DNA of 20,682 nt, from contig DBCP01000147.1 of the NCBI GenBank assembly GCA_002293105.1, positions 10,027 through 30,708 on the forward strand, read 5' to 3'. Each line of letters begins with the position of its first letter. Position 1 is the stretch's first letter. The stretch comes from Bacteroidetes bacterium UBA955. GTDB lineage: Bacteria > Bacteroidota > Bacteroidia > NS11-12g > UBA955. Below the pieces are notes generated by a model. The model did not search any database and was not told where the DNA came from. It saw only the letters and a program-made list of their open reading frames with translations. The position numbers and the translations under genes were made by a program. Positions 7,015-14,950 of this stretch are shown here, piece by piece.

Positions 7015-10000
7015 TTATCGAATCACTTGAATATAACCTCTAAATTCTTCACCGTTGATACGGTTTTTCATATAGTAAAAATAAATCCCGGGGGGCAACT
7101 CTGTGTTTTGGTTGTCCACAGCATTCCAATTGTTCTGATAATTTTGGGTATTGAATACCAACTTTCCTTGGCGATCGCTGATGCGCACATCAAACATATC
7201 CAATTCGGCCAACTCGGTCAAATCCCAGAAATCGTTCTCATTATCGCCATTGGGTGTAATCAAATTGGGGATTCTCACCAATGGAGGATCCACTACGGTC
7301 ACCAAGACTGAATCTATATCGTCGCAACCATTTGAGTCTGTACCCGAGATATAGTATGTACGGGTTTCGAACGGACGTGCAATAACAGAATCTCCATGGC
7401 CAATATTCAACGTTGAACTATCGGTCCACCAATAATTGGCGGCTCCAGCTGCCCACAATGTAGCACGTTTGCCACGATAAATGGTTGTATCGCTGTACAC
7501 CACGATGTTCGCAGTTGGGAAGGCCAAGACTTGCACAGAATCGATGGTAGAACAAATGCCTGTAGTACCTTTCACTTTATACCATCCTTTACCAAAGAAC
7601 TTTTGGGAACGATTGGTGTCAGCAGTGGCTAGCCATCGGATTGTATCTGCACCACTGGCGGTTACATCTATACTATCGCCCTTACACAGAGGCATGCTGC
7701 CAGAGTAATTGAAAGCGATGGTTGGCTTGACAATGAAATTAAACGATTGTGTCAAAGAATCTGAACACCCTAGATCATTCTCAATGGTGTAGGTAACATC
7801 ATGGGGGCCGGCCGTGGTATAAAAATTGGCTTTTGGTGCTGGACCAAAAACTGTTCCTGCACCAAAATTCCATTTGCGTAGTGCAATGGGTCTAACAGAT
7901 ACTGAAGCGGAATCATAAAAACGAATGGTATCAGGCACGCATGTACCTTCGTGATAGAACTTGGCTACAGGTGAGGGATTCACCACATATTGTTTAACCA
8001 TACTATCGGCGCATCCATTGATTGACCAACCGTACAATTTAACTGTATACACGCCTGAATCCGCATAGCTGTGCGTTGAATTGGTGGCTGGCATTTCAGT
8101 TTGCTTATCGCCCCAATTCCATGCAGAATTCAATAAAGTATCATTAGGATCAATACTTACAGAGAAATTAAATGTAAACAGGTTGTTTTTGAAACACTGA
8201 ATAGAATCATTGGGGGTGATGGTATTGTCCAATGTAAACTGAGGATTGGGCATGTAAAACGAACGTACATTTCCAACCGCAGAATCCATACAACCCTCAT
8301 TGGTTTTGGCCAACAAGACTACCGAATGTGTACCAGGGGCAGCAAACAAAATCTTTGGCGTTTTGGTAAAGTAGGCCAAGTTGCCATCGAACAACCAACT
8401 GTAAGTCATTTTTGCCTCTAAGTTGGGGTTCATCTGACCTGTGCGGGTGAACGCGGTTGAATCGCCAAAACAAACCTCTTTCACTGTATAACCAGCTACA
8501 GGTTTCGCATGCACGTACACTGTTAAAGTATCCGTACCAATACAACCGGCATTTGATACCACCGTCAAACGGGTTTTGTATGCTCCTGCCGCGGTGTAGG
8601 TATATCTCGCACCATACATGGTAGTGTCTGTTCCACCATCTCCAAAGGTCCAGGTATACGTTGCGGCGTAATCTGGGTTCATGATATTGGTATTGTCTGT
8701 GAATACAGTCTCTTCTTCAAAACATGTGTGTGATTGGCTGTAATTCACATCGGGCAATGCATATACGCGAACAGGCTTCACAATAGAATCCCTACAAGCA
8801 CCTTTTTGTCCTATGTAATTAGAATAGGAAATCAACTTCACATTGTACAATCCTGGGGCTGCGTATTTGCGACTCAATGTCTTATTGGTGCTGGTAAACC
8901 CATCGCCCAAATCCCATTTACGGGCAGAGATTAAATCTGGAGCTGCTACTGTACTTTGGTCATCGAACAATACCGACTGGCCAAAACATACGTCTTTTGG
9001 ATCAAACGCAGGACCTGGTTTATCGTGCACGATGTAATCAAATGTATCAATTGATACACAAGCATTGACACTGGTTACACGCAATAAAACCTTGAATATA
9101 CCGGCGTTGGCGTAGGTATGCGTGAATGTTTTTGATGTTTTGATCGTCGCCGGTGGACCATCGCCCAAATTCCAATTCCAACCAGTGATGGTCTCACCAT
9201 TGGCTTGCGAAAAATCCGTCATGGTTGTTTGCTCACCAATACAAACATTGTTCACCGTCTTTAAAATGAACGGCGACGCAAACACCGTTACCATTTGCAC
9301 CCATGAATCCAAGTTGTTATCAGCATTCAATGTAACCAAACTGATACGATAAGTACCAGAATTGGCATATTTGTGTATTGCGTTACGGGTAGTTTGGCTG
9401 TTGGTTGCAGCACCCGCTTCTCCAAAATTCCATTTGTACGATAGGATGGCAGTTTTACTGCGGGTAAGATCTGTTAGCTTGAAAGTATCCGCAGAACAAC
9501 GACCTGTAAACTTATAAGCAGCGTGCGGCTCCAAGTCGCCCAACAAATTCAAACCGGTCATTCGCTCGGTAGCAGTCAAAATTTTGAAAGTACAACCCAA
9601 AGCAAATGTTCCGCCCAAGGTCGACATACTCGTAGATTGGATTTGTCCTTTTCGCGTGGCACTTCCCGTTCCGCCGTGGCTTGCCCAAGTCGCTGAGGAA
9701 GTATAACCCAAAATACGCAAGGTAGAAGTTTCATATACGCCATCATCAGAGGCAACCGTATCATAGCGAAGGGTTACTTGGAAGTTCGATGTATTGCTCG
9801 CCAATGCAGGGACTGTTCCTCCTACAAAGTGATTGACTTTGGAGTAATTTCTAATTCCCGTAGGCAAAGATCCATTCCCCGCAGCCGCGCCCGTTTTTGC
9901 TTGAAACCAAAAATATGTCAGGTTGGCATTCGACCTTGAAAATGAAATTGAAACTGGACGGTAATCAGAACCCATTCCCACCGGGAATGTCATTGTTGTA

Positions 10001-10500
10001 GAACCGTTGGTCAGACCAATGTGCACTGCCCCATCAACATAACTTGTTTTTGTACCAGCACCCACTGTACAGCCATCGAGTGCACGGAAAGCATTCAGCG
10101 ATGTTCCAATTTTTACTAACCCATCGGTCAATGTCAATTTGGTTTTGATGTTGAATGTTTTCTCATTGGCATTTCCATCGATGGTCAAAGTGATACCCGT
10201 TACATTCATGGTCAACTCATTAACCTGAACACTGTCTACCATAAACTTCATGGATTTACCAACAGAAACAGTTTCGGCGTAATACCCCGTGCTGATGAAA
10301 ATCACATCTCCTGCGGAGGCCGTGTTCGCAGCCGCGGTGATGGTCAATTTCGACAATGCCGCGGAGAGTCCGCTATTGGCATCGTTCCCAGACTTGGAAA
10401 CATAATAATCTGTGGCCGTTACTGCTGGCGCAATTGCAAACATTATAACCGTCAATAACCAAGACGATTTGATGCTCATTCGTTTAAAAAAAATCTTCAT
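7015..10500 (-). CDS. Giant PKD-repeat surface protein with T9SS type B sorting domain
   Basis: A 1161-residue predicted surface protein. The ATG at 10498-10500 gives a basic N-terminus and signal peptide ending near AVTA (about residue 29); the frame is open to a TTG at 10566, and another ATG lies at 10479. Residues about 31-120 ('DYYVSKSGNDANSGLS', 'GDVIFISTGYYAETVSV') look like the start of a parallel beta-helix domain (DUF1565/pectin-lyase-like). Seven PKD-type units follow (about 330-925), most with a 'W.FGDG' or variant core, a 'Y...G.Y.V.L' strand and a Cys near each end; two Ig-like stretches (about 930-1070) come next. The end is the CHU_C-type sorting domain: 'LITPNGDNENDFWDL', 'VRISDRQGKLVF', 'GYIQVIR'. 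The adjacent PorP/SprF gene suggests an exported adhesin paired with its export or anchor protein, as for SprB/SprF in gliding flavobacteria. The ligand is unknown. Confidence 0.88.
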   Translation of the reverse strand: MKIFFKRMSIKSSWLLTVIMFAIAPAVTATDYYVSKSGNDANSGLSAALSKLTITAAANTASAGDVIFISTGYYAETVSVGKSMKFMVDSVQVNELTMNVTGITLTIDGNANEKTFNIKTKLTLTDGLVKIGTSLNAFRALDGCTVGAGTKTSYVDGAVHIGLTNGSTTMTFPVGMGSDYRPVSISFSRSNANLTYFWFQAKTGAAAGNGSLPTGIRNYSKVNHFVGGTVPALASNTSNFQVTLRYDTVASDDGVYETSTLRILGYTSSATWASHGGTGSATRKGQIQSTSMSTLGGTFALGCTFKILTATERMTGLNLLGDLEPHAAYKFTGRCSADTFKLTDLTRSKTAILSYKWNFGEAGAATNSQTTRNAIHKYANSGTYRISLVTLNADNNLDSWVQMVTVFASPFILKTVNNVCIGEQTTMTDFSQANGETITGWNWNLGDGPPATIKTSKTFTHTYANAGIFKVLLRVTSVNACVSIDTFDYIVHDKPGPAFDPKDVCFGQSVLFDDQSTVAAPDLISARKWDLGDGFTSTNKTLSRKYAAPGLYNVKLISYSNYIGQKGACRDSIVKPVRVYALPDVNYSQSHTCFEEETVFTDNTNIMNPDYAATYTWTFGDGGTDTTMYGARYTYTAAGAYKTRLTVVSNAGCIGTDTLTVYVHAKPVAGYTVKEVCFGDSTAFTRTGQMNPNLEAKMTYSWLFDGNLAYFTKTPKILFAAPGTHSVVLLAKTNEGCMDSAVGNVRSFYMPNPQFTLDNTITPNDSIQCFKNNLFTFNFSVSIDPNDTLLNSAWNWGDKQTEMPATNSTHSYADSGVYTVKLYGWSINGCADSMVKQYVVNPSPVAKFYHEGTCVPDTIRFYDSASVSVRPIALRKWNFGAGTVFGPAPKANFYTTAGPHDVTYTIENDLGCSDSLTQSFNFIVKPTIAFNYSGSMPLCKGDSIDVTASGADTIRWLATADTNRSQKFFGKGWYKVKGTTGICSTIDSVQVLAFPTANIVVYSDTTIYRGKRATLWAAGAANYWWTDSSTLNIGHGDSVIARPFETRTYYISGTDSNGCDDIDSVLVTVVDPPLVRIPNLITPNGDNENDFWDLTELAELDMFDVRISDRQGKLVFNTQNYQNNWNAVDNQNTELPPGIYFYYMKNRINGEEFRGYIQVIR

Positions 10501-10518
10501 GAATCTCCAAGAATAATA

Positions 10519-10526
10519 CAAATTTA
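10519..10526 (-). promoter_or_regulatory. Candidate -7 box for the giant PKD protein / PorP-SprF pair (TAAATTTG)
   Basis: On the minus strand this reads TAAATTTG, a perfect TAnnTTTG match 18 bases before the chosen ATG at 10500. Its position supports that ATG over the TTG at 10566, which would lie upstream of the promoter. No -33 TTG is visible. Confidence 0.42.
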
Positions 10527-10537
10527 GTGTATTAGAC

Positions 10538-10572
10538 GCGTTTATGGGCGTTTTCGTTTCCCACAAATACGC
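10538..10572 (-). terminator. Weak hairpin after the DUF3127 gene
   Basis: On the minus strand, TTTGTGGG (10560-10567) pairs with CCCATAAA (10541-10548) with one G-U, extended by GCG/CGC across a 2-base bulge; the loop is 11 bases. It sits between the DUF3127 stop and the next gene's -7 box. No U-run follows, so the terminator call is tentative. Confidence 0.3.
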
Positions 10573-10602
10573 TCATGAAGATTTTATGACAATTCAGTTT
10601 GA

Positions 10603-10989
10603 CTAAAATGGCAAGTCGTCATCCTCAAAAGGACTCGCTGCATTGTTGGAAGCCGATGAATCAGCCACCGGTGCACCTTCAAAATTGGGCAATGAATTGT
10701 TTCCACCCACAGAAGGAGCAGCACCTTGTTTGGTGACATTCCAAGCACGGATATCTGTGTACCAACGACCATTGTATTCACGGCTTTCCACGTCTACAGC
10801 GATGGTAACATCATCTCCATCTTTGATATTAAACTTGGCAATTTTATCGCCCCACAAGTTGAAACACACCTTTTTGGGATACTGTCCAGGAACTTCAATG
10901 ATAAATTCCTGCTTCTCCCAAGTGCTACCGTTCTTTGCATTCCCTGTTTGTTTGGGCAATGTTTGTACAATTTTTCCCGTAATCTCCAT
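10603..10989 (-). CDS. DUF3127 protein (OB-fold, SSB-like tail)
   Basis: A 128-residue cytoplasmic protein. Residues 1-85 match DUF3127: 'MEITGKIVQTLPKQTG', 'STWEKQEFIIEV', 'VCFNLWGDK', 'VTIAVDVESREYNGRWYTDIRAW', a strand pattern like the OB-fold of single-stranded DNA-binding proteins. A low-complexity linker follows (about 88-120), then the acidic end EDDDLPF. Bacterial SSB ends in a similar acidic tip (DDDIPF in E. coli), which docks replication and repair enzymes. The sequence therefore suggests an SSB-related nucleic-acid-binding protein; this is inference, since the DUF3127 role is unknown to me. It differs from true SSB in the core motifs. It lies alone between larger envelope genes with its own -7 box 4 bases before the ATG. 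Confidence 0.85.
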   Translation of the reverse strand: MEITGKIVQTLPKQTGNAKNGSTWEKQEFIIEVPGQYPKKVCFNLWGDKIAKFNIKDGDDVTIAVDVESREYNGRWYTDIRAWNVTKQGAAPSVGGNNSLPNFEGAPVADSSASNNAASPFEDDDLPF

Positions 10990-10993
10990 ATCA

Positions 10994-11001
10994 CAAATCT
11001 A
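10994..11001 (-). promoter_or_regulatory. Candidate -7 box for the DUF3127 gene (TAGATTTG)
   Basis: Reads TAGATTTG on the minus strand and ends 4 bases before the ATG, so the mRNA would be leaderless. No -33 TTG at 17-23 bases; the nearest is 13 bases away. Confidence 0.42.
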
Positions 11002-11051
11002 TTTTTTAGTTTTTCAAATCCTCTTACCATTCACATGAACTAATCCACAAG

Positions 11052-13574
11052 TTACATACCTTCTTGTCCACCTGCAGGTTTCAAATCATCATTCTGCAAT
11101 TTTCTCAAGACAGGCTTGGGCTTTTCGATGGTCATCGCTCCAAACTTATAATCAAAATTCACACGCACACCCCACATGTTGATACGCTGTAGGCTGTAAA
11201 AATCAAAATCTTGTCCGCTCGCTTTGGTAATAAAGTCTGTTCTGGGGATGAACGGATTGTCCAACCCAAATCCAAATCCACCTTTATCGCTATGAAACCG
11301 GCGCTTCACACCTATCATGTGAAAAAACCAATTGGTTGCAGTGCCCTGCAAGGTGAAAGTAGGGGCATTGAATCTTCCCCATAATTCCATTTGCCAATAC
11401 TTATTCAATTTCAAACTAGATCGAATACCCGCACTATAGGTAATACCCTGATTTCGAGCACCCTTTAACAGACCTGTATCCTGCCCGCTTCTGATGTCTA
11501 CCCAGCCCAAACCACCATTGAAATTCACTGACCAGTCTTTACCCTTCCACTTCCCTTTCAAATTGGAATTTACATCAAATCCTGTGGTATAGTTCAACCC
11601 AATATTGCCGTAGGTTGTGCGATACACACGATCCTGTCCAACCGAACGAATTGTCTCAATGGCATTTCCAATTCTCCGATGAAACACATTCACACCCCAG
11701 CCGCCTGTTGCACCATAACTACCGGTGGATACTTCGAAATTATTTGATACTTCCGCACTCAATCGCGGGTTTCCTGTTGTAATATTCAAAGGGTCAGAAA
11801 AGTTCGTATATGGATTCAAATAGAACAAACTTGGTCGCTGAATTCGCTGCGTGTATGTACCTCTTAAATAACCACCTTTGCCCAATTTGCGGTTCACATT
11901 CACGTATGGGATAAAGTTCTGGTATGAAAGTCCCTGATAGCTTTCTTTGACAGGTAAATACAACACGCCACCAAACTCTGTGGCTTCATATCTTCCGCCC
12001 AACTTGAGAGAATACACCGCGCTGGCATTGTAGGTAAATTGAGCATATCCGCCATATACGTTTTGATAATAATCGAATTGATTGTTGCGATCTGTAATGG
12101 GCGAGTAGCGATCTGAAACATAGTTAAAACTATCAAAGTGATAATCACTGTTTACCGAGCGCAAGGTAGTTTTCAATCCCAATTCCCAAATCAGTTTTTG
12201 ATGGAGTGGCTCAGTAAAATCAATTTGGGCGGTGAGTTCATTGTTCTTACCGATGTTCAAACTGACTTCCTTTCTCGTTTCACTACCTGCTTGGTTGTAA
12301 CGCAAAAACGAATAATCGGTATTGTCTTGGCTTCCACTAAACTGTGCAGAAACACCCAATTCCCGACCCGGTTTTTTGAAAGTTTTGCGGTAGTCTATGT
12401 TGGCATCCAACCCCAAAGTATACGTGAAATTATCCGTTGCTTGTCGCCACAAAAAATCGAGTGGTTGATTGGCAAAGCCCGTGGACGTATTTACATCATT
12501 GTCTGAATTCCTCATCCGGGTACTGAAAGTGGTACTCACAGAAAGCGCACTGGTTTTGTCGATCTGAAAATCAGAACTCAACGTAAGTCTTGGCCCGCCA
12601 CCCCAATTGCGGATATCGTTTTCCTGTCTGAGTGAGTATCCAACGCCATTGATGGTATTGTTTCTGTTGGTCCAACCACCACCCCATGAGCGCCAAAAGT
12701 GTCCACCCAAACGAATGGTGAAATTGGTGGTGCCATTTTGAATGGAGACATCTCCACTTAGGTTAGCGCTCCTTGTCCCCAATCCACTTGAGATGTTTCC
12801 CGTCTTTCCTTTTAATTTTACTTGTTTCAGGATGATATTGATAATCCCGGCGGTTCCTTCAGCATCGTATTTGGCACTGGGATTCGTGATCACTTCAATT
12901 TTATCGATCCCATCGGCAGGCAAAGACCGCAGTGCATCGGCTACGCTACCCGCCATCATACCGGAAGGACGGCCATTGATCAAAACCCGCAAATTTCGGC
13001 TACCTCGGATAGAAACATTCCCATCCATATCCACTTCCACCATGGGCACTTTCGCCAACAAATCAGACGCCGAGCCTCCTTTAGACGTAATATCTTGACC
13101 AGCGTTATATACAAGGCGATCAATTTTATTTTCAATCACTGGGCCCGAAACACGAATCTCAGCCCCTTCCATTTTTTCGGCGAACTCTTCCGTGCGACTC
13201 ATATAAATCAAACCACAATTAAATCTTGGATTTTCAGCCGACAAAGTCAATGTATCAGAAATTTCTAAAACGGGATACCCAACTGCTGTTAATCTAATCA
13301 AGTATTTTCCATAGCCCGATTTCAAAACCAGTTTGAAATTTCCAGTGGTATCAGACACCCCACCTTCCGCCATCGGTTTATCGCCCAACTTCACCAAGTC
13401 CACCACAACCATATTGATTGCTTTAGCCGATGCAGAATCAACCACCTTCCCAATAACCATGGGCATCGAAGCGGATCTTTGCGCAACGGTATTCGCATCA
13501 TACTGTCCACTCAACAGGCCCACAGAACCTGCAAACACGCCAATGAACAATACCAAACTTTTCCAATTCATCAT
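11052..13574 (-). CDS. TonB-receptor-like outer-membrane beta-barrel protein
   Basis: An outer-membrane protein of 840 residues from the ATG at 13574 (a second ATG follows at once at 13571). After a signal peptide (MMNWKSLVLFIGVFAGSVGL) comes a carboxypeptidase-like regulatory beta-sandwich (about 38-120: 'VIGKVVDSASAKAINMVVVD', 'GNFKLVLKSGYGKYLI'). A plug domain follows (about 140-260), with 'KGGSASDLLAKVPMVEVD', 'LRVLINGRPSGM' and 'IDKIEVITNPSAKYDAEG'. The rest is a large barrel of the 'outer membrane beta-barrel family' type. No SusD partner is nearby, so it need not be a glycan importer; members of this family are often of unknown substrate. The 86-base gap after the permease stop holds a TATTTTTG box, so it may have its own promoter. 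The substrate cannot be inferred. Confidence 0.88.
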   Translation of the reverse strand: MMNWKSLVLFIGVFAGSVGLLSGQYDANTVAQRSASMPMVIGKVVDSASAKAINMVVVDLVKLGDKPMAEGGVSDTTGNFKLVLKSGYGKYLIRLTAVGYPVLEISDTLTLSAENPRFNCGLIYMSRTEEFAEKMEGAEIRVSGPVIENKIDRLVYNAGQDITSKGGSASDLLAKVPMVEVDMDGNVSIRGSRNLRVLINGRPSGMMAGSVADALRSLPADGIDKIEVITNPSAKYDAEGTAGIINIILKQVKLKGKTGNISSGLGTRSANLSGDVSIQNGTTNFTIRLGGHFWRSWGGGWTNRNNTINGVGYSLRQENDIRNWGGGPRLTLSSDFQIDKTSALSVSTTFSTRMRNSDNDVNTSTGFANQPLDFLWRQATDNFTYTLGLDANIDYRKTFKKPGRELGVSAQFSGSQDNTDYSFLRYNQAGSETRKEVSLNIGKNNELTAQIDFTEPLHQKLIWELGLKTTLRSVNSDYHFDSFNYVSDRYSPITDRNNQFDYYQNVYGGYAQFTYNASAVYSLKLGGRYEATEFGGVLYLPVKESYQGLSYQNFIPYVNVNRKLGKGGYLRGTYTQRIQRPSLFYLNPYTNFSDPLNITTGNPRLSAEVSNNFEVSTGSYGATGGWGVNVFHRRIGNAIETIRSVGQDRVYRTTYGNIGLNYTTGFDVNSNLKGKWKGKDWSVNFNGGLGWVDIRSGQDTGLLKGARNQGITYSAGIRSSLKLNKYWQMELWGRFNAPTFTLQGTATNWFFHMIGVKRRFHSDKGGFGFGLDNPFIPRTDFITKASGQDFDFYSLQRINMWGVRVNFDYKFGAMTIEKPKPVLRKLQNDDLKPAGGQEGM

Positions 13575-13619
13575 TTCAACCACAAAGAAACAACGCAATC
13601 CCCAAAAGAGTTGTTCAAA

Positions 13620-13627
13620 CAAAAATA
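13620..13627 (-). promoter_or_regulatory. Candidate -7 box for the TonB-receptor-like gene (TATTTTTG)
   Basis: Reads TATTTTTG on the minus strand, 45 bases before the ATG at 13574. A TTG (13653-13655) lies 25 bases upstream, slightly beyond the usual spacing. The in-frame TTG at 13622 is part of this box and is unlikely to be a start codon. Confidence 0.38.
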
Positions 13628-13660
13628 TTACACAAGAATAATCGGTTAGTTACAAAGAGA

Positions 13661-14929
13661 TTATTTTGCGCGCATTGCTTCCACTGGATTCAATCGCGCA
13701 GCTTGAGTGGCAGGAATGAAGCCAGCTACTACCCCAACCAAGGCAGAAACCCAAACGCCCAATTGCGCATCGCCTGCGCTCAGCACCAATACAAATCCGC
13801 TGCCCATCGTTTGTTGCAACACCGCATTCAGCCCCAAAAACGTGAGCCAAACAAAGAACATCCCAATAATACCTCCGATGATACACAGCCAAATTGCTTC
13901 CAAGAGAAACTGGAATTGAATAAAAATATGCGGTGCGCCTAGGGCTTTTTGAATACCAATTTCTTTGGTCCGCTCCTTCACACTCACGAACATGATATTA
14001 GCCACACCAAAGCATCCAACAATCATCGCAAAGCCCCCAATCACGATCCCGATATTCTTAATTTGCTTGAATAATTGGGATACTGCATCTGTGATCATGG
14101 TCATTTTATTCACCGCAAAATTGGCCTCCTTACTGGGTTTTAATTTGCGATACTGTCGCATCAATTGCGTAACATCCACAGCCAAATCATCCAAATCCAC
14201 GCCTGTTTTAGCCTGGACCATGACTTGCGCATTGTCGTTCTCTCGAAAAGAATACATCCCCAAGCCCAACTTCAATGGCAAAAATACCCGCTCGTCTCTC
14301 GAATTATTGATAATACTGGTACCCTCTGGCGAACAAACTCCAATGACCCTGCAAACCCTGTTTCCAATTCGAATACTGGACCCAACTGCATTGGCGCCAC
14401 CGAACAACTGATTTGCAATTGTACTACCCAAAATCGCCACGGGCTGTCCGCTATTGCTTTCCTCTACCGTAAATACACGACCGGTCTCTACAGCTAGGTT
14501 TTGAATCTCGATGTATCCATGTGAAATACAAACCACGGTTGTACCATCTAACGTAACACCATTGGCATTTACTTTCTCTTGTCGATCAAAATTGTAAGCC
14601 ACGTTGGCTGCCCGTTCCTTTGAAAGTTTCGATTCCAAAAAATGAGCTTCATTGGGTGCCGACACCGGCCTACTTAAATATTTCCACCATGGGTAATTGC
14701 CTCCAAATTCATCCCAAGGCCACTTTTGCACGAACAATACATTGGTTCCGTACTTGGTAAACTGCTGATTGATGTTCGTTTCCAACGAATGCACTAAGGC
14801 GTAAACGGCCACAATACAATAAATCCCGATTGTGATTCCCAACACCGACAATACACTGCGTAGCTTATTTTGACGGATAGCCGATAGCGAAACGCGCACT
14901 GTTTCAGATATGAATATACCCAGTTTCAA
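13661..14929 (-). CDS. MacB/FtsX-type ABC transporter permease
   Basis: An inner-membrane protein of 422 residues with the MacB layout: one N-terminal membrane segment (about 24-46, after 'AIRQNKLRSVLSVLGITIGI'), a large periplasmic domain (about 50-285), and three C-terminal segments (about 291-315, 341-368, 388-408). The cytoplasmic loop VKERTKEIGIQKALGA and the ending 'GFIPATQAARLNPVEAMRAK' are the family's coupling-loop and C-terminal signatures. Such permeases do mechanotransmission or export (macrolides, lipoproteins, peptides) with a separate ATPase. No ATP-binding subunit is encoded in the window, so the substrate is unknown. It starts 21 bases after the tamB-like stop and is probably co-transcribed with it. 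Confidence 0.92.
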   Translation of the reverse strand: MKLGIFISETVRVSLSAIRQNKLRSVLSVLGITIGIYCIVAVYALVHSLETNINQQFTKYGTNVLFVQKWPWDEFGGNYPWWKYLSRPVSAPNEAHFLESKLSKERAANVAYNFDRQEKVNANGVTLDGTTVVCISHGYIEIQNLAVETGRVFTVEESNSGQPVAILGSTIANQLFGGANAVGSSIRIGNRVCRVIGVCSPEGTSIINNSRDERVFLPLKLGLGMYSFRENDNAQVMVQAKTGVDLDDLAVDVTQLMRQYRKLKPSKEANFAVNKMTMITDAVSQLFKQIKNIGIVIGGFAMIVGCFGVANIMFVSVKERTKEIGIQKALGAPHIFIQFQFLLEAIWLCIIGGIIGMFFVWLTFLGLNAVLQQTMGSGFVLVLSAGDAQLGVWVSALVGVVAGFIPATQAARLNPVEAMRAK

Positions 14930-14950
14930 AAGCTTTTCTTCAAAGGTAGT

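Noticed and set aside
7015..10500. PKD repeats as a DNA-level repeat array or CRISPR-like structure
   Set aside because: The units are alike as protein but diverged in DNA; spacing is that of domains (about 80-100 residues), not of short repeats and spacers.
12822..13268. A 148-residue plus-strand frame within the TonB-receptor-like gene
   Set aside because: Its sequence is the reverse reading of the plug domain; no family resemblance.
11052..13574. SusC-type glycan importer
   Set aside because: No SusD-like lipoprotein gene or glycoside hydrolase is nearby, and the barrel fits the general outer-membrane beta-barrel family better.
13661..14929. Second FtsX
   Set aside because: The long periplasmic domain and C-terminal PATQAARLNPVEAMR pattern are those of MacB/LolC-type permeases, not the shorter FtsX.
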